Shown in pieces: positions 14,801 through 29,000 of a stretch of DNA of 64,000 bases. The stretch comes from Tubiluchus corallicola. Taxonomy: Eukaryota > Priapulida > Priapulimorpha > Priapulimorphida > Tubiluchidae. Numbering within the stretch: position 1 is the first letter of the stretch; each line of letters begins with the position of its first letter. A program made the position numbers and the translations under genes. The stretch lies in contig JAQGDQ010000664.1 in assembly GCA_030141605.1 (NCBI GenBank), positions 52,455-116,454 on the forward strand. Reading direction: 5' to 3'. Under the pieces are notes generated by a model, which saw only the letters and a list, made by a program, of their open reading frames with translations, had not been told where the DNA came from and searched no databases.

Positions 14801-17800
14801 AAATTTTACTGAAAATAACTGTGATTTCCTTACAGAAAGCTTAATTGTTCAACAAAATGGTTTATTAGCATTAAGAAGCTTTCATGCCACTTAAAAATGA
14901 TACCAACAAATGGATTGTTAAGTTTAACAACACACAGAAACCACAGTAGGTTATTATGCTCCCTATGCTGTAGCTGATTCATTGACAAAAATGCAATATA
15001 AGTAATTAAGAAATCTAGGAGATAATGCAGTGCAGTGGCAAAAGACCCACTTTTGTGTCTCATAGCTCGTGTTCAGAGTCTAAGCGTGTAAAAACTGAAT
15101 GTTTATTGCTAAGATAACACAGTCAGTTGAAATGCACCACTGATTGTTTTTTTTTGTGAAATCATATATAAATGATTACAATTTATTCATTGCCACTGAA
15201 CCTTAACAATCGGGTACCCGGGTATTCAAAGGGTATAAAGTATAAAGGTACCCGAAATTGATTTTTGCTACCCGTGTAAACACTACAAGAAGCGAGTCTG
15301 GCAATATTCATGATTGTGAGTTTATTTACTACAGAGAACAGAATAGAAAAAAATGTGCCTACCAACAAGAAGACAGAAAAATTAGACAAGAAGAAGAACA
15401 ATGGCTCATCTAAATCAGCTGCACATGTAAAGAATGGTGATGGAGTCAAGTTGAATAGCAGGAAGTCGAGTAAACGTGTCAGTGAAGAGCAGCAGAAGAG
15501 CATAGAAACTAGCAATGATGACGACGATGAAGTGATAGAGGATGTTGTCACCCCGGCAGATGATACACCGGAGGAAAATAATGCGAAAGAGCAGCACGAG
15601 AACGTAGACAGCGAGTCGCCTTCACTTTCGTTTGCACAAATTTGCACGGTGCATAAATTTTGCTTTGCTGTTTACTGATTTTATCATTGTTAGATTAATC
15701 GTTGTTAGATCAGTTTAAAACATAAGCTTGTTCAAGACGTAATTTGACAAACTAGGTTTAAAACTGACAATTTGATAACTGATATGTGTTCTCCCCTAGT
15801 TGGAGTGAAATGCTAAGCATACAGATCAATTGTGACCACAATATACAACACTACTTTTGCAATAATTACAAACTGTACTCCGAAGAAAGAGTAACATAGT
15901 TAATACTATTTAAAGTGCTTAGTATTTGTATTATAAGACGGCACTAATACATTTGAGTGTTCACAGAATTATCTAAGGTAGGCCATATATATATTATATA
16001 TAAATTAAAACTTTATTTCACAGATAAAACAGATGAAAACAATAAAACCTTTGCAAATTCTTCATTCAGTGATTAAAGACCGACATTGCTTAATGGCAAA
16101 TGCATCTGGCGCAAGTTATAGGCACATGCAATATTAAAAAGATGTACAGAAAGACTCATCACCAGAATTTTTATAGAATATTAGATCATATAAAATAATC
16201 AAAAATACTATACACTGTAAACAATAAGTTAAATTTTACAGAGACTACAATCTAAATACAGAATAAAATCGGTTATGATGCAATAAAATTCACATGCAGG
16301 AGCAGATGTACAAGTTTATTTGTTGCAAGACTTTATATATTATTTATATTATATTTATATTAAAAACTGACAAGAGTGCAGAGATTAGTAGATAAATCAC
16401 ATCTGTCCTTGTGGTAAAGAGGGCCGCTAATTAGTCATGGTTATTCAAGCTTACTAGCTCTTTACAAATACTAGGATTCTGTCTAAGAAAACTGTTGACT
16501 GATCAGAATTTTTGGAGATTTGAAGTCCAATTGAAATTAGAATTATTAAAATTTTTATCAAGAGTAAGTGTTACAGTTACATTTTTTTATAAAAAAACTG
16601 TTTTAGGAATTGGTTGGTCAAACAAAGACTAGCAAACCCACTCCCAAGTCGAAAAATATCTTCGATGCAACAACTTCACCAGGCACAGAATCTGAAGTCA
16701 GTTGCCTAGCAACGAACAAGAAGGAAGCCTGTAAACTACCATCAAGAAGGCACTCTGGAAACGCCGTGCATCAGGAGAGCCCCGCATTGCAAAGAGTAAT
16801 ATTTTATTAGAGATAATTCAGTTTTACTAGAGTTGTACGGTTTTAAGATACTGATGGGTGGTTTTTGGTTGGTTGGTTTTTGGGGGTGTTTTTGTTGCGT
16901 AAATTCGTTGAGAAAATTTTTACGGATCCAGTACATTATTTCACAAGCTGACTGCTAGTTGGCAGGCCGTCACTTTGTTTACATCACGTACATCAGTGTA
17001 ACCACGTGTATATCTCTATGTATAAAAATATAGAATCAATTGTGCAGAGTTATTTGAGTCAATTGCAGACAGTTGGTGTTGGGTTTTGGTTTGTTTGTGG
17101 TTGGGGGGTTTGGGGTGGTGTGTTGGTTTTTTGTTTGTTTTTTGTACTGATATAGCGAGTAACAGTATTATCAACTAAATTCTTACTAATTGTGGTATAA
17201 GGCACACTGACTTTGAGATTTTTTTATAAACATTTATTTGAAATAATTGCCTTTGGCAAAGAGTAAATAAATGCTGGTCAAGTTTACAGGAGTGCAGTTT
17301 GACAGGAAAAACAAGTCTGTCACAAAATATACATAACTATTTTGATTGTTAATTAAGATAATTTAAACGGTTACATGAAGCAACATATTGCCTTACCAGT
17401 TCAAATAGAATGATGTTCTGTTCATAACTTAGTAGCGAACTACCTGAAAGAAAAACCGAAATTTTTAATTGTGGGTCTGAGTTATTTATATTAAAAGCTA
17501 ATGTGTTTGTTTGGTATAGGTTTGTTAGTCGACTTTGGGATTGCTTTGTTGGTCACTGCAGTAGATTTGCAGTCATAGTTTGCACAAGTTTTGTGCGCGC
17601 ATGTTGACGTATTCTCAGTTTACCTTTGCATATCTATTGTCAGTATTTTTTACTTCTAATTTATTTAGTTTATTGTGAAATGTTCCTGTTGTAGTCTGGT
17701 GTTCAGAAGTAAGTAAGTAAGCAATTTTCTTGTCAATATAGCATAATATATGCAATGAAATTTATGTGGTTTTACTTACTACAATAATTTATGGAAATAA

Positions 17801-20800
17801 TAAGGAGATTAACACAAATAATTTAATCAGTTGTGCAGGGACATAAAGAATTAATATTGGAGATTTACTGAAATTTATTGTTGATGATCCAAATTCCAAC
17901 GAGATAGCAAGAATTTAAAGTTCTTGTGGTTTTAGTGTTAACTGAGCAGAATCTATGACCAGAGGGGGAGCATTTCAAAGTATTTATTACCTGGATGAAA
18001 TTCGTCTTTCATGATAACTTGCGCTCTCTTCGGGACCCTAGTTTCATACAAATGTGCCTTGGATTGCTGTTCAATTCCATAATTGAAAATAAAGATTTTA
18101 TTAAAATAAAAAATTTAGCTCCTATCCATCTGAGTGCTTGCTATGATTACAACATATGAAAAAGCTTCTATATTTAACTTTGAGATATCAGTTACCCATT
18201 GACTACATGTATCATGTTGCTCTTATTTTCAGGTAAAGAAACAGCAGTCTTCTTTTGAAATAAAACTTCATAACAAGCGTAATGAAAGTATCTGTGACAG
18301 CCCAGAAAAAATACGCGAGGAAACGATTCCTACTCAGGACGCTTCCTTTATTTCACCTCCTTCCACTTTACGCTTGCCAGGTACGTACAGACATGAGAGA
18401 TGAGTGGACATTACTCATTAATGCCATATTTGTTTAGTATTGTTTGACTGTGATTGCCACCACCTACGTAATCAGCAGTTTCACTCGTTTGAGTGATGCA
18501 TAAAAAATTCCTTGGAAGTTGCGTGTTAGTTGTGAAGTGTTCGATGAGTTTTCAGATTTAAGTTTTTTTAATTGTGAATGAACAGCTTTCTGCTGGATTC
18601 GTTAACTTTATTGAACAATTCACAATTATTTACAAGAAAGGTCAAGAATTATTAGGTCAAGAAAAGGCAATTTTAAAGCATGCCATAAAGAAAACTTTCC
18701 GTACAAAATTATATTACTTACCATTATACTCACTCACTTGCCTGAAAGTAGTTCACTTATGTAAGTAGAAAAGAAAATTCTTAGTAATTTAATGTTTGCA
18801 CCGCCTGGTAAAACGACATCCCAGTGTGCACCACTAATTCACCAAAACATGCAAAGTCACTAACAGGAAACATCAAAACTGCACAGATTTAGGCAAAATA
18901 AACTATTTTATTAAAAACGGTAAAGACGTTTCATAGCAACAGACTCATCAACTAAGGTGGTAATGTTACAGCTGGCTTACAACAGGGAAGCCCAGATTGG
19001 GCAGAGGCTAACAGTTAAGTAGTAATGCCTACATCACAAGTAGGATGCAACTAAAGTGACAGAGGGGAGTGTCGGCACAATCGAAGCCATAGTGCTCTTA
19101 CAAACACCATTTATAATCTTATTGACAATATACGTCATTTAAAGGAAAACAGGACGATTTTTCATATGCTACCACATTTTCAAGTCCAATAAAAAGTATA
19201 CATTTTAACACAGCTAATACTTCAAAAGCATTTCTGGTAATTAAATGGTAGATTTTAAACTTAGTTAATGGTCTGCGAGCACACACTACTGATGACATAA
19301 TAAACTAAAATAATTTTCAACAGCAAAAATATTCCATGAGCGTGTTGCACGTGTATGCGAAAGCGAAAATTGAAGTACAGTATTACTGTAAGATATTCGG
19401 TGTGTTGTACTAAAACTCGGTAAGTTTTAAGATAAAAATTCAAATTTCAAATTTACCGCTGTACTCAAGCATGAGCTGTCACAAACTAATATATCTGAAC
19501 TGGGAGGTACAGCACCTGTTTTTTGTGCAAAGCGTTTCTGAAATACAGGCGCTAGTGCCCATCTAACTGCATGTAACAGCAAAGAACTGGTGGCGTGAGC
19601 GTGAATTTGTGTTTGTGTGGCAGTAATTCTTTAGTTACTACCACACAAACCACACAATGTTTCGTTAGTTAGCGAAGAATGTGCTACAGGTGCACTGATT
19701 ATTATAAAATTATTTTATCTAAACTTATTTCAAATGGCCTATACCGTCAACATAGCTGCACCAAACAGTCGTTAAAGTAGTTTAAATTTACAAGTTTTAT
19801 ATATCATTGCTACTAATACAAGCCTGTGTACAATAACGCAGTCTGTAGGTGATACAAGATTTCAAGACATCTAACTTTTTTCTAACTTTGTCTAAGTAAA
19901 CCATTTTCTTGTACTTTAGTTAATTCAGTCGGTTTTTATTTTCTTAATAGACGAGAGCACTGCAAAGGAAAAGAGCCTGGAAATAAACAAGTCTCCATTG
20001 TTGGATGTGTCTGCTACTCAGGTTTGCTTAGTTGCTCGCTAAAAAAATTAATTCTGCACCAAGATGTGCCTGTAGCTTGTTGACGATTTTTTCCAGAATC
20101 ATTACCACTTAATTACGATTACGGGCAATTTTAATATTGATGTAAATATAGGCTTTGATAGTAGAATTGTGTCTTGTATATATATATGTGTGTTTTATTA
20201 TGCTTATTTTGAGTAATTGTTTTATACATAGGTTTTGACTTAAATTTATCAATTTGAATTTTTTAGTGACTTAGTAATGCATGCCTTTCTTGCTTGTATG
20301 GCGTTTCTATAAAAAAGTCAGTGTTTATAAATGTGTTGTTAGTGGACACTCGCTAGTAATTTTATGTGTATTTATAAAAAACGATTCAATAATTATCGAT
20401 TATAGCATCAATATGAAAATTTTGTTTCAGTTTATCGTTGTAATATCAATATTATATTACAGTTATATTTATCGTGCCGACTTCTCACTTTATCTTGTTT
20501 CTTTGTTAAAATGCTTAACATGGTTTTTTTATATTATATCCACAAATTAAGCAGAAAAATAGAAAAAATACTGCATTATTTTTAACTGAGATGGCTTGGT
20601 TGTGACCAAAGATCAAACTTCCAAAGCTTGTGTTTCTTACTACATTTTTTCAATAAATAGAAATTATCTGAAAATATTGCACTAGGTAGACTTGATCATT
20701 TAATTATGTTATCTTTTGATAATGCACATTTTTGTTGTATTCAGCTCACATTATTACTTAACATGCTTCATGTTTACTTAACCAGTATCGTTTCATCATT

Positions 20801-22980
20801 CAAAACAATGTTGTATCATATCTTTTGAAAAGCTGAATACCGTTGTCGTATCAGCTAAGCAAATATATTGGTAATGCTAATTTGTGTCGTTTAACTTCCC
20901 TACTCAGCAATTATGAATACTGCTAATCATTTACAGGTGCCAGAGCCTGTTGATTTGCTTCAGGACGGTGTGAGTCCACTCTCCTCAGTTGGGCATTTGA
21001 ATAATTCACCTGGAGAACACACAGCAGGCGAATGTGTAAGTTAAAATAGAGGTTTATTATTTTGTTCAGCAGAATGGAGCAGTTTGCTCTACATAATTAA
21101 ACTTCTTCTTCTTCTTCTTCCCAGCTTTTCCCTATGCGTTGTCGCCATTGTGAATGAGTCTTCTCCACGCATTCCTGTTGTTGACCATCTCTTCATTTAC
21201 GTTCTTCTCTCTAAGATCTCCTTTAATACATTCACTCCATCTCCGCTTGGGTCGTCTTCTTCTTCTATTTCCCAGCACTTCCATTACCATGACCTCCCTT
21301 CCCACATGATCTTCACTGACTCTTCTTTTTAGGTGTCCATACCATCGCAATCTTGCGAGGCTTCCACTACTTTTACTGTTCCTCTGATATTATTATTTCT
21401 AATTTTATCTCTTCTTGTTATTCCCACCATCCATCTCAGCATCCTCATCTCCACCACATCCATTTTTTTCTCTTCGGTCTTCTTTAGAGAAGCTCCTTCC
21501 AGCCCATAGATTAGAGCGGGTCTGGCCACTTCTTTGTGGATCTTTAAGTCTCACCGACTCATTCATAGAAGGTTTTGGCGCAGTTTTTACAGGCGGATGC
21601 CCTTCCTGACCCTAACCCTCCCTATTTATCCGGGCTTGGGACCGGCACTGAGTTGGGCTGGCTTCCCCCCCCCCCCAGTGGCTAGGTTGCTCTACATAAT
21701 TAAACAAATGTTTGGAAAACTACAAGTTAGTGTGAAGGAGTGTCAAGGGCATCATGCAGCATCAAGGTGCGTCAAGTAGCATCAAGTGTGCCAAGGGAAA
21801 AGCACTATCAGTCAAGGAGCATTAAACAATGAAACGATGTCAAATGTCCTAACAATTCGCATGTGTTGTATGAATTGCAACTTGCAACTTTATTTTTCTC
21901 TTACTTGACATTTCAACATCTTCAAACTTTAAGCAGTTTAACTGTTAGATCATTTTGCACTTCTGTTGTTATTTAGAGTGGGCAGGAGCAGCATCGGCTT
22001 AGCAACTCTTTCAAAGAACCATACCAGCAGTTTGAGGATGATTGGAAAAATCGCGTAAGGAAAAGGCGAGTTTTGTTATGTTTTCAGAATTTGTTGAATT
22101 ATTTGCCTTTTTGCATTTAATTGGCTTCTTGTTCGTAGTGTGTTAACACATTATGTGAGAAATTTGATTATTACTTAAGTTAACGCTGGATTACAATGGG
22201 GTGGCTCAGTGGTAGTGTGTCGCTTCCCATGGGAGGTCATGTGTTTAACTCCGGGCCGAATCCTACCAAAGATTTAAAAAATGCCACTACTGGTTCTTTG
22301 ACCAAGCTCTTGGGTTTATCGAAGTAACATGCGGGTAATAATTATCAAGGCCACCTTGAAAATAAATATTGAGATACTTATGGTGTTATCCTGGTGTTTA
22401 GGGGTATGTGCTAAACGAAGTTGTTATAATGTTATGAACTACAATAAATGACATACAGCATTTTAGTGATGAGAATGAGATTTTAGAATGACCTTGTTTG
22501 TCATTGTTGTTAAATATAACCATATCTTACCACACTTTTGTTCATAGACGACATTTAATGGTGGACTACAACAAGAAGGCCTCTCACGAGTTATCACGGT
22601 TGGAAGAAGCTGCAACAGCGAAGGAGTTAGCAGAAGATAAAATCATGGTGAGGGAGTGAAATTGCAACAGAATACAGAATCATTTATTTGTCTCAATAAC
22701 ATAGTAAACATGGCATTAACAAATGATTTGACAGCTAAACGAAACAGGGTGGCAAAAAGACTGAAAGGTCATCCAGTCTACCATCTTTCTACTAAGTTGA
22801 TAACAAAACTCTACTTAGATTTGTACTTTGAGCTATAAATCACAGCAAAGCAATCACTTCTCTGTTGTCTTTTTAGCAATATCCCCTATAGCAAGTAATA
22901 GTGTTAATATATTTAAGCATAATAACAACAACAACAACAGTAGCAGCAGCAACAACAACAACAACAACAGTAGCAGCAGC

Positions 22981-23011
<31 letters not shown>

Positions 23012-26000
23012 GCAACAACGAGAACAACACTTGCAATAACTAGCAAGAATAATAAGAATTCTGCATATGACCCACAACAGCAACCCACTCTGCACCACTC
23101 ACAGCACACCTCATCATGTCATCACATCCATTGTGCCACATACCAATCTTATCACACTACATCACACCACAATAGAACACACAACACACTACATCACACC
23201 ACAACACTACTCCGTACCCACCACACCATGACAAGTCATATCCATCTTATCATGACAACCCACACCAAGCCATACTCTCCACATCATGTACATACATCCA
23301 CCTCTCCGTACCACCTACCACACCCCGTACATACATCCACCACTCCGTACCACCTATCACACTGTACTCATTTCACCACGCCATAACAACAACCCACACC
23401 ACACCATACCACACCGCCACAGCAACAATAACCCAATCTATACCACACACTACACCACACAGCACCATCACTATAATAACAAAAGCAGCAACAACAATAA
23501 CAACGACGAAGGCCATAAAACCCTGAAAAAATAACAAGATAAAATTAAAGTCACTATAATCAATAAAGCACAAACATTCCACTTGGCATCTCGTTCAATT
23601 TTCAACAATATAATAATGGTTAAATATTCACACATTCTTAATCGCTTCATCCTCTTCCTGGTGCTATGCTTATTCTTTCTGAATACATCTGAACAGTTTT
23701 AAAAATCGATTTTGAGGTTTGCATGTTTTTTTTTCATGAAAAAATTTCAAGTGGGTAGATCTAGAAAAATGCGTTTTACGGGGCCATGTGGGCCTCCTGG
23801 GAAACGACGCTGTGTCTATTGTACCTACGCAAAAGCTTCTTTCCAGTGATAGCACAAAAGCGCTCATCGTCCCGTTCATTCACATGTCAGTTTTACAAGT
23901 TTTGTGAACAACAGGACATGCTAGGTTTTATCATTAGTTTAAACATAATTCGTTTCATTCAAATTAGACAGTTTTTAAAACTGATATGTGAATCCTCACC
24001 CTACTTGTGTATATACAAGCAGAAGTGCAGATAAAATAAAGTAATATAATTACAAACAAATACAAATAGTTATACATACATATAAATACACATAAAGAAA
24101 AAATATACAATCAACCTCGGATATAAGGGACACCATGGGACCGGAAATAACCGTCTCTTATATCCAATGTCTCTTATAGCTGAAGTTGAGTCAGATCGAG
24201 GGTGTATCTAGACCTGTAATTTTCTGTACTTTCACACATGTTTTTATGGATTATTGCTACACATTCAGTGCAAATTATATGTAGGAAGCGCCTTCAGTGA
24301 TGCGAGTTGCATGGGCGGAAACCAAGCTGTTCGAAGACCGAGTTTGCGAGAAATTGAGGTTAAAAATCGATCAATTTTGCTTTGATTATAGGGTCCCTTA
24401 TATGCGAGATAATTTACCTGGGTTTCTATTATGTGGAACCTAAAGATATCGTCCCTTATAACCGAAAGTCTCAGGTATCCGAGTACCTTATATACGAAGG
24501 TTTTTACATAGAAAAAACGTTACGAGACATTGGGACCAGTGTCGGTGCTCCCTTATAAGCAAGTACCTTTTACCCGAGGTTGACTGTACATATACATACA
24601 AAGTAAGCAGATGTCACACAATGAATAATATAACAATTGAATGATAGCAATAACTGTCTTGAAATTAACCATAAAATAAATAAAAGCAATCCTAATTAAG
24701 GTCTGATTACATTAAAATGTTCAGTTCTCCTAATGTAATTTTGAATGCAATCAAAAATTTTACAGTTAACATCCATTAACTACAAAATCATTATCTTCCA
24801 ACTCTAACACACAATGACAGCAGTTTGCCATCATTACTGGTACACCTTTCTTGACAGTTTTAAAAAAGATATTTTTTAAACTGAGATCAAATAGACCAAA
24901 ATGTACAATTGCGCTTCACCAATGTCAAATCGTGAGACTTATTATTTGATTTGTGTAGAAGCCTCACTGTTTTGATGTAATTCTACTCGTGATGTTCAAA
25001 TCTGCAGTTATTTGTTTTGCAGTTATTCACTGAAGCCTGTTGTGCCACCAATAAAATTTTTCCCATAGAATTCAATACTTAATATAAACTTCGCTTAACT
25101 CAAAATCGCATAACTCAAAATTTCGCCTAACTCAAATAAACAAAATTATGGTCCATTTAACCAAAATGCATGTAATACTTCGCCTAACTCAAAAATGCAA
25201 TTGATACTGTAGAAAAAAAAAGAGTTTCGTACATGGAAGATTTTTTATGCCGTTATTGCAATAAAATCAGCATGGAAAAAAGTCTCGAACACAACAATAC
25301 AGAATTTTATGTAAGCATTGGTAGCCCACTGTCATTTTGTTAGGTTAAACAATATTTTTATTAGATAAAGAGCACTACAATCGTAAGTGTACGTATAATA
25401 ATAAAAAAAAACAATGGGCAATTAGTCAAATGCTGATTGGCTTTGTCATATTGTTTAACAGTGTTGTGTACGTGTCCTTTTGTAACATAAAATTATCATG
25501 TTTCACCACATAATTTGTGATTCTTTATGTAACTATCATCAGATCTCGTCGTTTATGTATAGAAAGGTGGACCCACTGCCTATTTAGCTCGCCGTCTGGA
25601 ACAGTGGTTTAGAGTTTCTATCCTAGAAAATGGTCAACATCGCCTAACTCAAAGTTTTTTTTGGTCCAGTTGGATTTGAGTTATGCAGAGTTTACTGTAT
25701 AATATTCACTGTAATTCTAATTTGCTCAGGTCAAGTAACTTTAGCTTCATTAGAAACTTTATTAATGACAGGTCTGTTTATTTAATCTGGTAAAACATTA
25801 CATTCAAAGGTAATGCATGATTTTTCTGCGCATACTTGCACAATTTTATTTTTTTCAGTCACTTATTTTGAAGTTAGGAGAAACGCAGCAAGAGCATGAA
25901 AAATCCATGAGTGACAGGTTTGTTATCTAGACGAACTTTGTGTAATTGTACAGCACTATCAGACATTAACATTACAGCTATATTTATGGCGCTAAAATGC

Positions 26001-29000
26001 ATCTGTTAGTTTATTCGCTTATTTTGAATTGAGGCTTTAAAACTCCGGACTGTTACTGACCTCTAGTCAGCTACATCTGTCCTTCACAAAAAACTTCTCA
26101 GAGTTGTAGAACTAGGGTTATGAGTCAAAAACCTTTCATATTTTGTTACTATGGTGCAGATTCTAGAAAGCTAACTGTATGAATGAAAGAATGAAGCTGA
26201 AAATTGTGTCCATGTTAATTTGTGTTGACTATATTATTCTATTACGTAATTGTGAAGCTTAACTGTGTGGGCTAAGCTAAATTAGTGCATAGTTCAAGTA
26301 TCATACTTGGTAAGATTGTTAACTTTAATGATAAAGTTATGATAATTATCGATTATTGTCTCAATATGAAATTTCTTTATTTCTATCATATCGATATTGT
26401 AGGAATATTGTTGTCGTATCGACTTGATGCATTTTGCTGCATGTTGCTCACCTTTACAAAATCATGTCAGTTTGCTTTTTCATTTATGCACAGGAGTTAT
26501 GTAAAAAATTAAACAGAGTCATTTACATTTTCTAAAGGGGTTTTCTAAATAACGTTCTTGTACTTTCTTCCTGCAATAGCAACTATTTTCAGTCAGTTTA
26601 GTGAGATGTCAATACCAAGTAGTGGCAAGTAAATAAATATATTATGTAGTAATAAACGTATGTAATAATTATAATAATCTCACATATTAACATTATTTTC
26701 TGCTTAGATAAGGAAGAGAATTTTGTCATAGGTTACAAGTTTCTATACATTAATCCTGAAACAACCTGCAAAAATATGCTAATGCAATACACTGAGACAC
26801 CTTACACAATAACTAATGAAGTGTTCAATATCATCTTTATCACATCATATTATGTCCTCATATAAACCAGATTATCGATATCGTGTTGTTGGAAAAAAGT
26901 ATCGCTTCGCCAAATTTATATCGTTTAAAATCTTTTTTTATACATGAGTCACAACTGAGCAAAAATTATAAAATCAGGATTATGTACCAAACTGTTTTGA
27001 AATTGTGTTGTCACAGCCAAAGAATTTCATAGCATATTTCACTTTTTGGATGCAACAGCCCTTTCAAATACCATTTTGCATATTCGTACCACCCCATTAC
27101 ATTACCGTTGCCGTTTACATAACTACCATCGTTAAATGGAAAATAATTTGGGTCTATTAATTTTTAGCAACGGTAGGAAGTATATTTATTTTGTGTATGT
27201 CTGTGAAGTGTATATGCAAAAAGGCCATCTTAGATTAAAGCAAGTCAAAGTTACGACATAGCTCTTTGCCTAAATCACTCATCATATGCATAGGAATTTA
27301 TGATTGGCTTTGATCTTGGGGATGTTACTTGAAATTATGTTCTCCGTGATCATTAAAGATCTTTAAAAACTTCTAATCTTCTTTCTGCTTTTTACTGTTA
27401 CTTATTTACAACAGTGAATAAAAGAGCATGGTTAATGTCGTGCTAAACGTAGTGTCTTATCAAACTAATTCTGTTAATTTAGAATGAAACAAAAATAGCT
27501 GTCATTTTTTTTATTATTTTATTTATATAGGGTTTTGAAGTTAAAAGCGATGCAACACTCGTTAAAAACAGAATTGGATAAACTGCAGGCCGAGCATCGA
27601 AAATGCCAAGTAAGTTAAACGAAACACGAATCAAACACAAACGTTTCGAGTACAGTTTGTTTTTACATTTGATGACACGAGCACGTTATCTATAAATAGT
27701 TGTTTTCAATTATTATAGCAATCTATGTACATTTGCTATGGCACCTACCAGACTCATTTTCTTCCATCTCTACACGTAATATGAATTCTGCTTGTTTGCT
27801 GTTCAACAGATTTGTTTACTTTGATTGTTGATTACTGTTTACGGCAATAACATAGGTGACACAAATTTGAGCAAACATACGAGCTCATCAGAATTAAGTT
27901 TACTTATAAGCAGCGGCGGCTCGTGTATAGGTACTGTAGAACAGCAGTACCACCTATTTTCACTCAGTATTATCGATAATATTCAATATAATAGATCTTT
28001 TTTCTTTAGTTCTTTCTTTATACTTGTATGGAACCAGAGCACGTGAGGGTAGTACTGTTTGCTTCACAGCCCTAGTGCAGTGCGCTCCAGCAATGCGGTG
28101 TTTGGCTGTTGTGCGCATGCGGCCGTGCACACGTCAGAACCCTAGTAGAGAAAGTACAGTCGCTCACACTGTTTGCTGTCAATTGTCGCATGCTTACCGT
28201 TAATGGATCAAGCTTGAACTGCAACAGTTTAGGCTATTAGTGAGCAAAAAATATTTTTTGCTTATAGGATTTTATCAACTTCTTGTATAAACTTTCATAT
28301 GTTTGTTTGTTCAAAATTACAATAACAAACTATAACATTATAATTACATAATTTATTATGTTTGTTTCATTTTACACGGTATTAAAACAATGGCTAAAAA
28401 TATTCTGAAGCAGCACCCCCACTAAATTTAGCTACGAGCTGCCACTGCTTGTAAGTATCATCCTTGGCCTTGACCATTTATATACCTTGATCAATTATGT
28501 ACATGTTAACAATTTGGGGTAGATGGGGCTCCTTAGCGTTGGCCGGCAATCCATGTAGGTGAAGGAAAACACTGATCACAAACATCCACTGCCTTGTGGC
28601 GATACCCTCCATGTGAAAGGCTTCGGGAGTAAACCCCAAGGAAAAATTCGGAGCTGGAGTCCCTAGGCGGGTCATGTTGCATAGCACCATGATTCCGACA
28701 ACTCCTGCGACGCCTGAAGTACCAGATGTACTGCTTCTGCCTTTCCCATGGATCATACTTCTGGCGTGGAGAGAGTGAGGCTGGCGACCTGGTGCAATCC
28801 TTCCCTCACTTTAAACGTAGTCATGCACAAGTCATGATGACAGGTCACCACCAAAAAAAATCAAAAAAAAGTAACAATACTGCACTGCACGTCTGTTCTT
28901 ACATAATAAAATTTATATGCTTTGGGAGGTAAATTATATTATATTAAAATGTTGTTATACATTTAGATTACAGGTAAAAAGTACTGTATAATTATACTAA

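Noticed and set aside
22828-23534. Asn/Ser-, Thr- and His-rich open frames
   Set aside because: All arise from the (AAC)n repeat and the CA-rich tract, on several frames and both strands.
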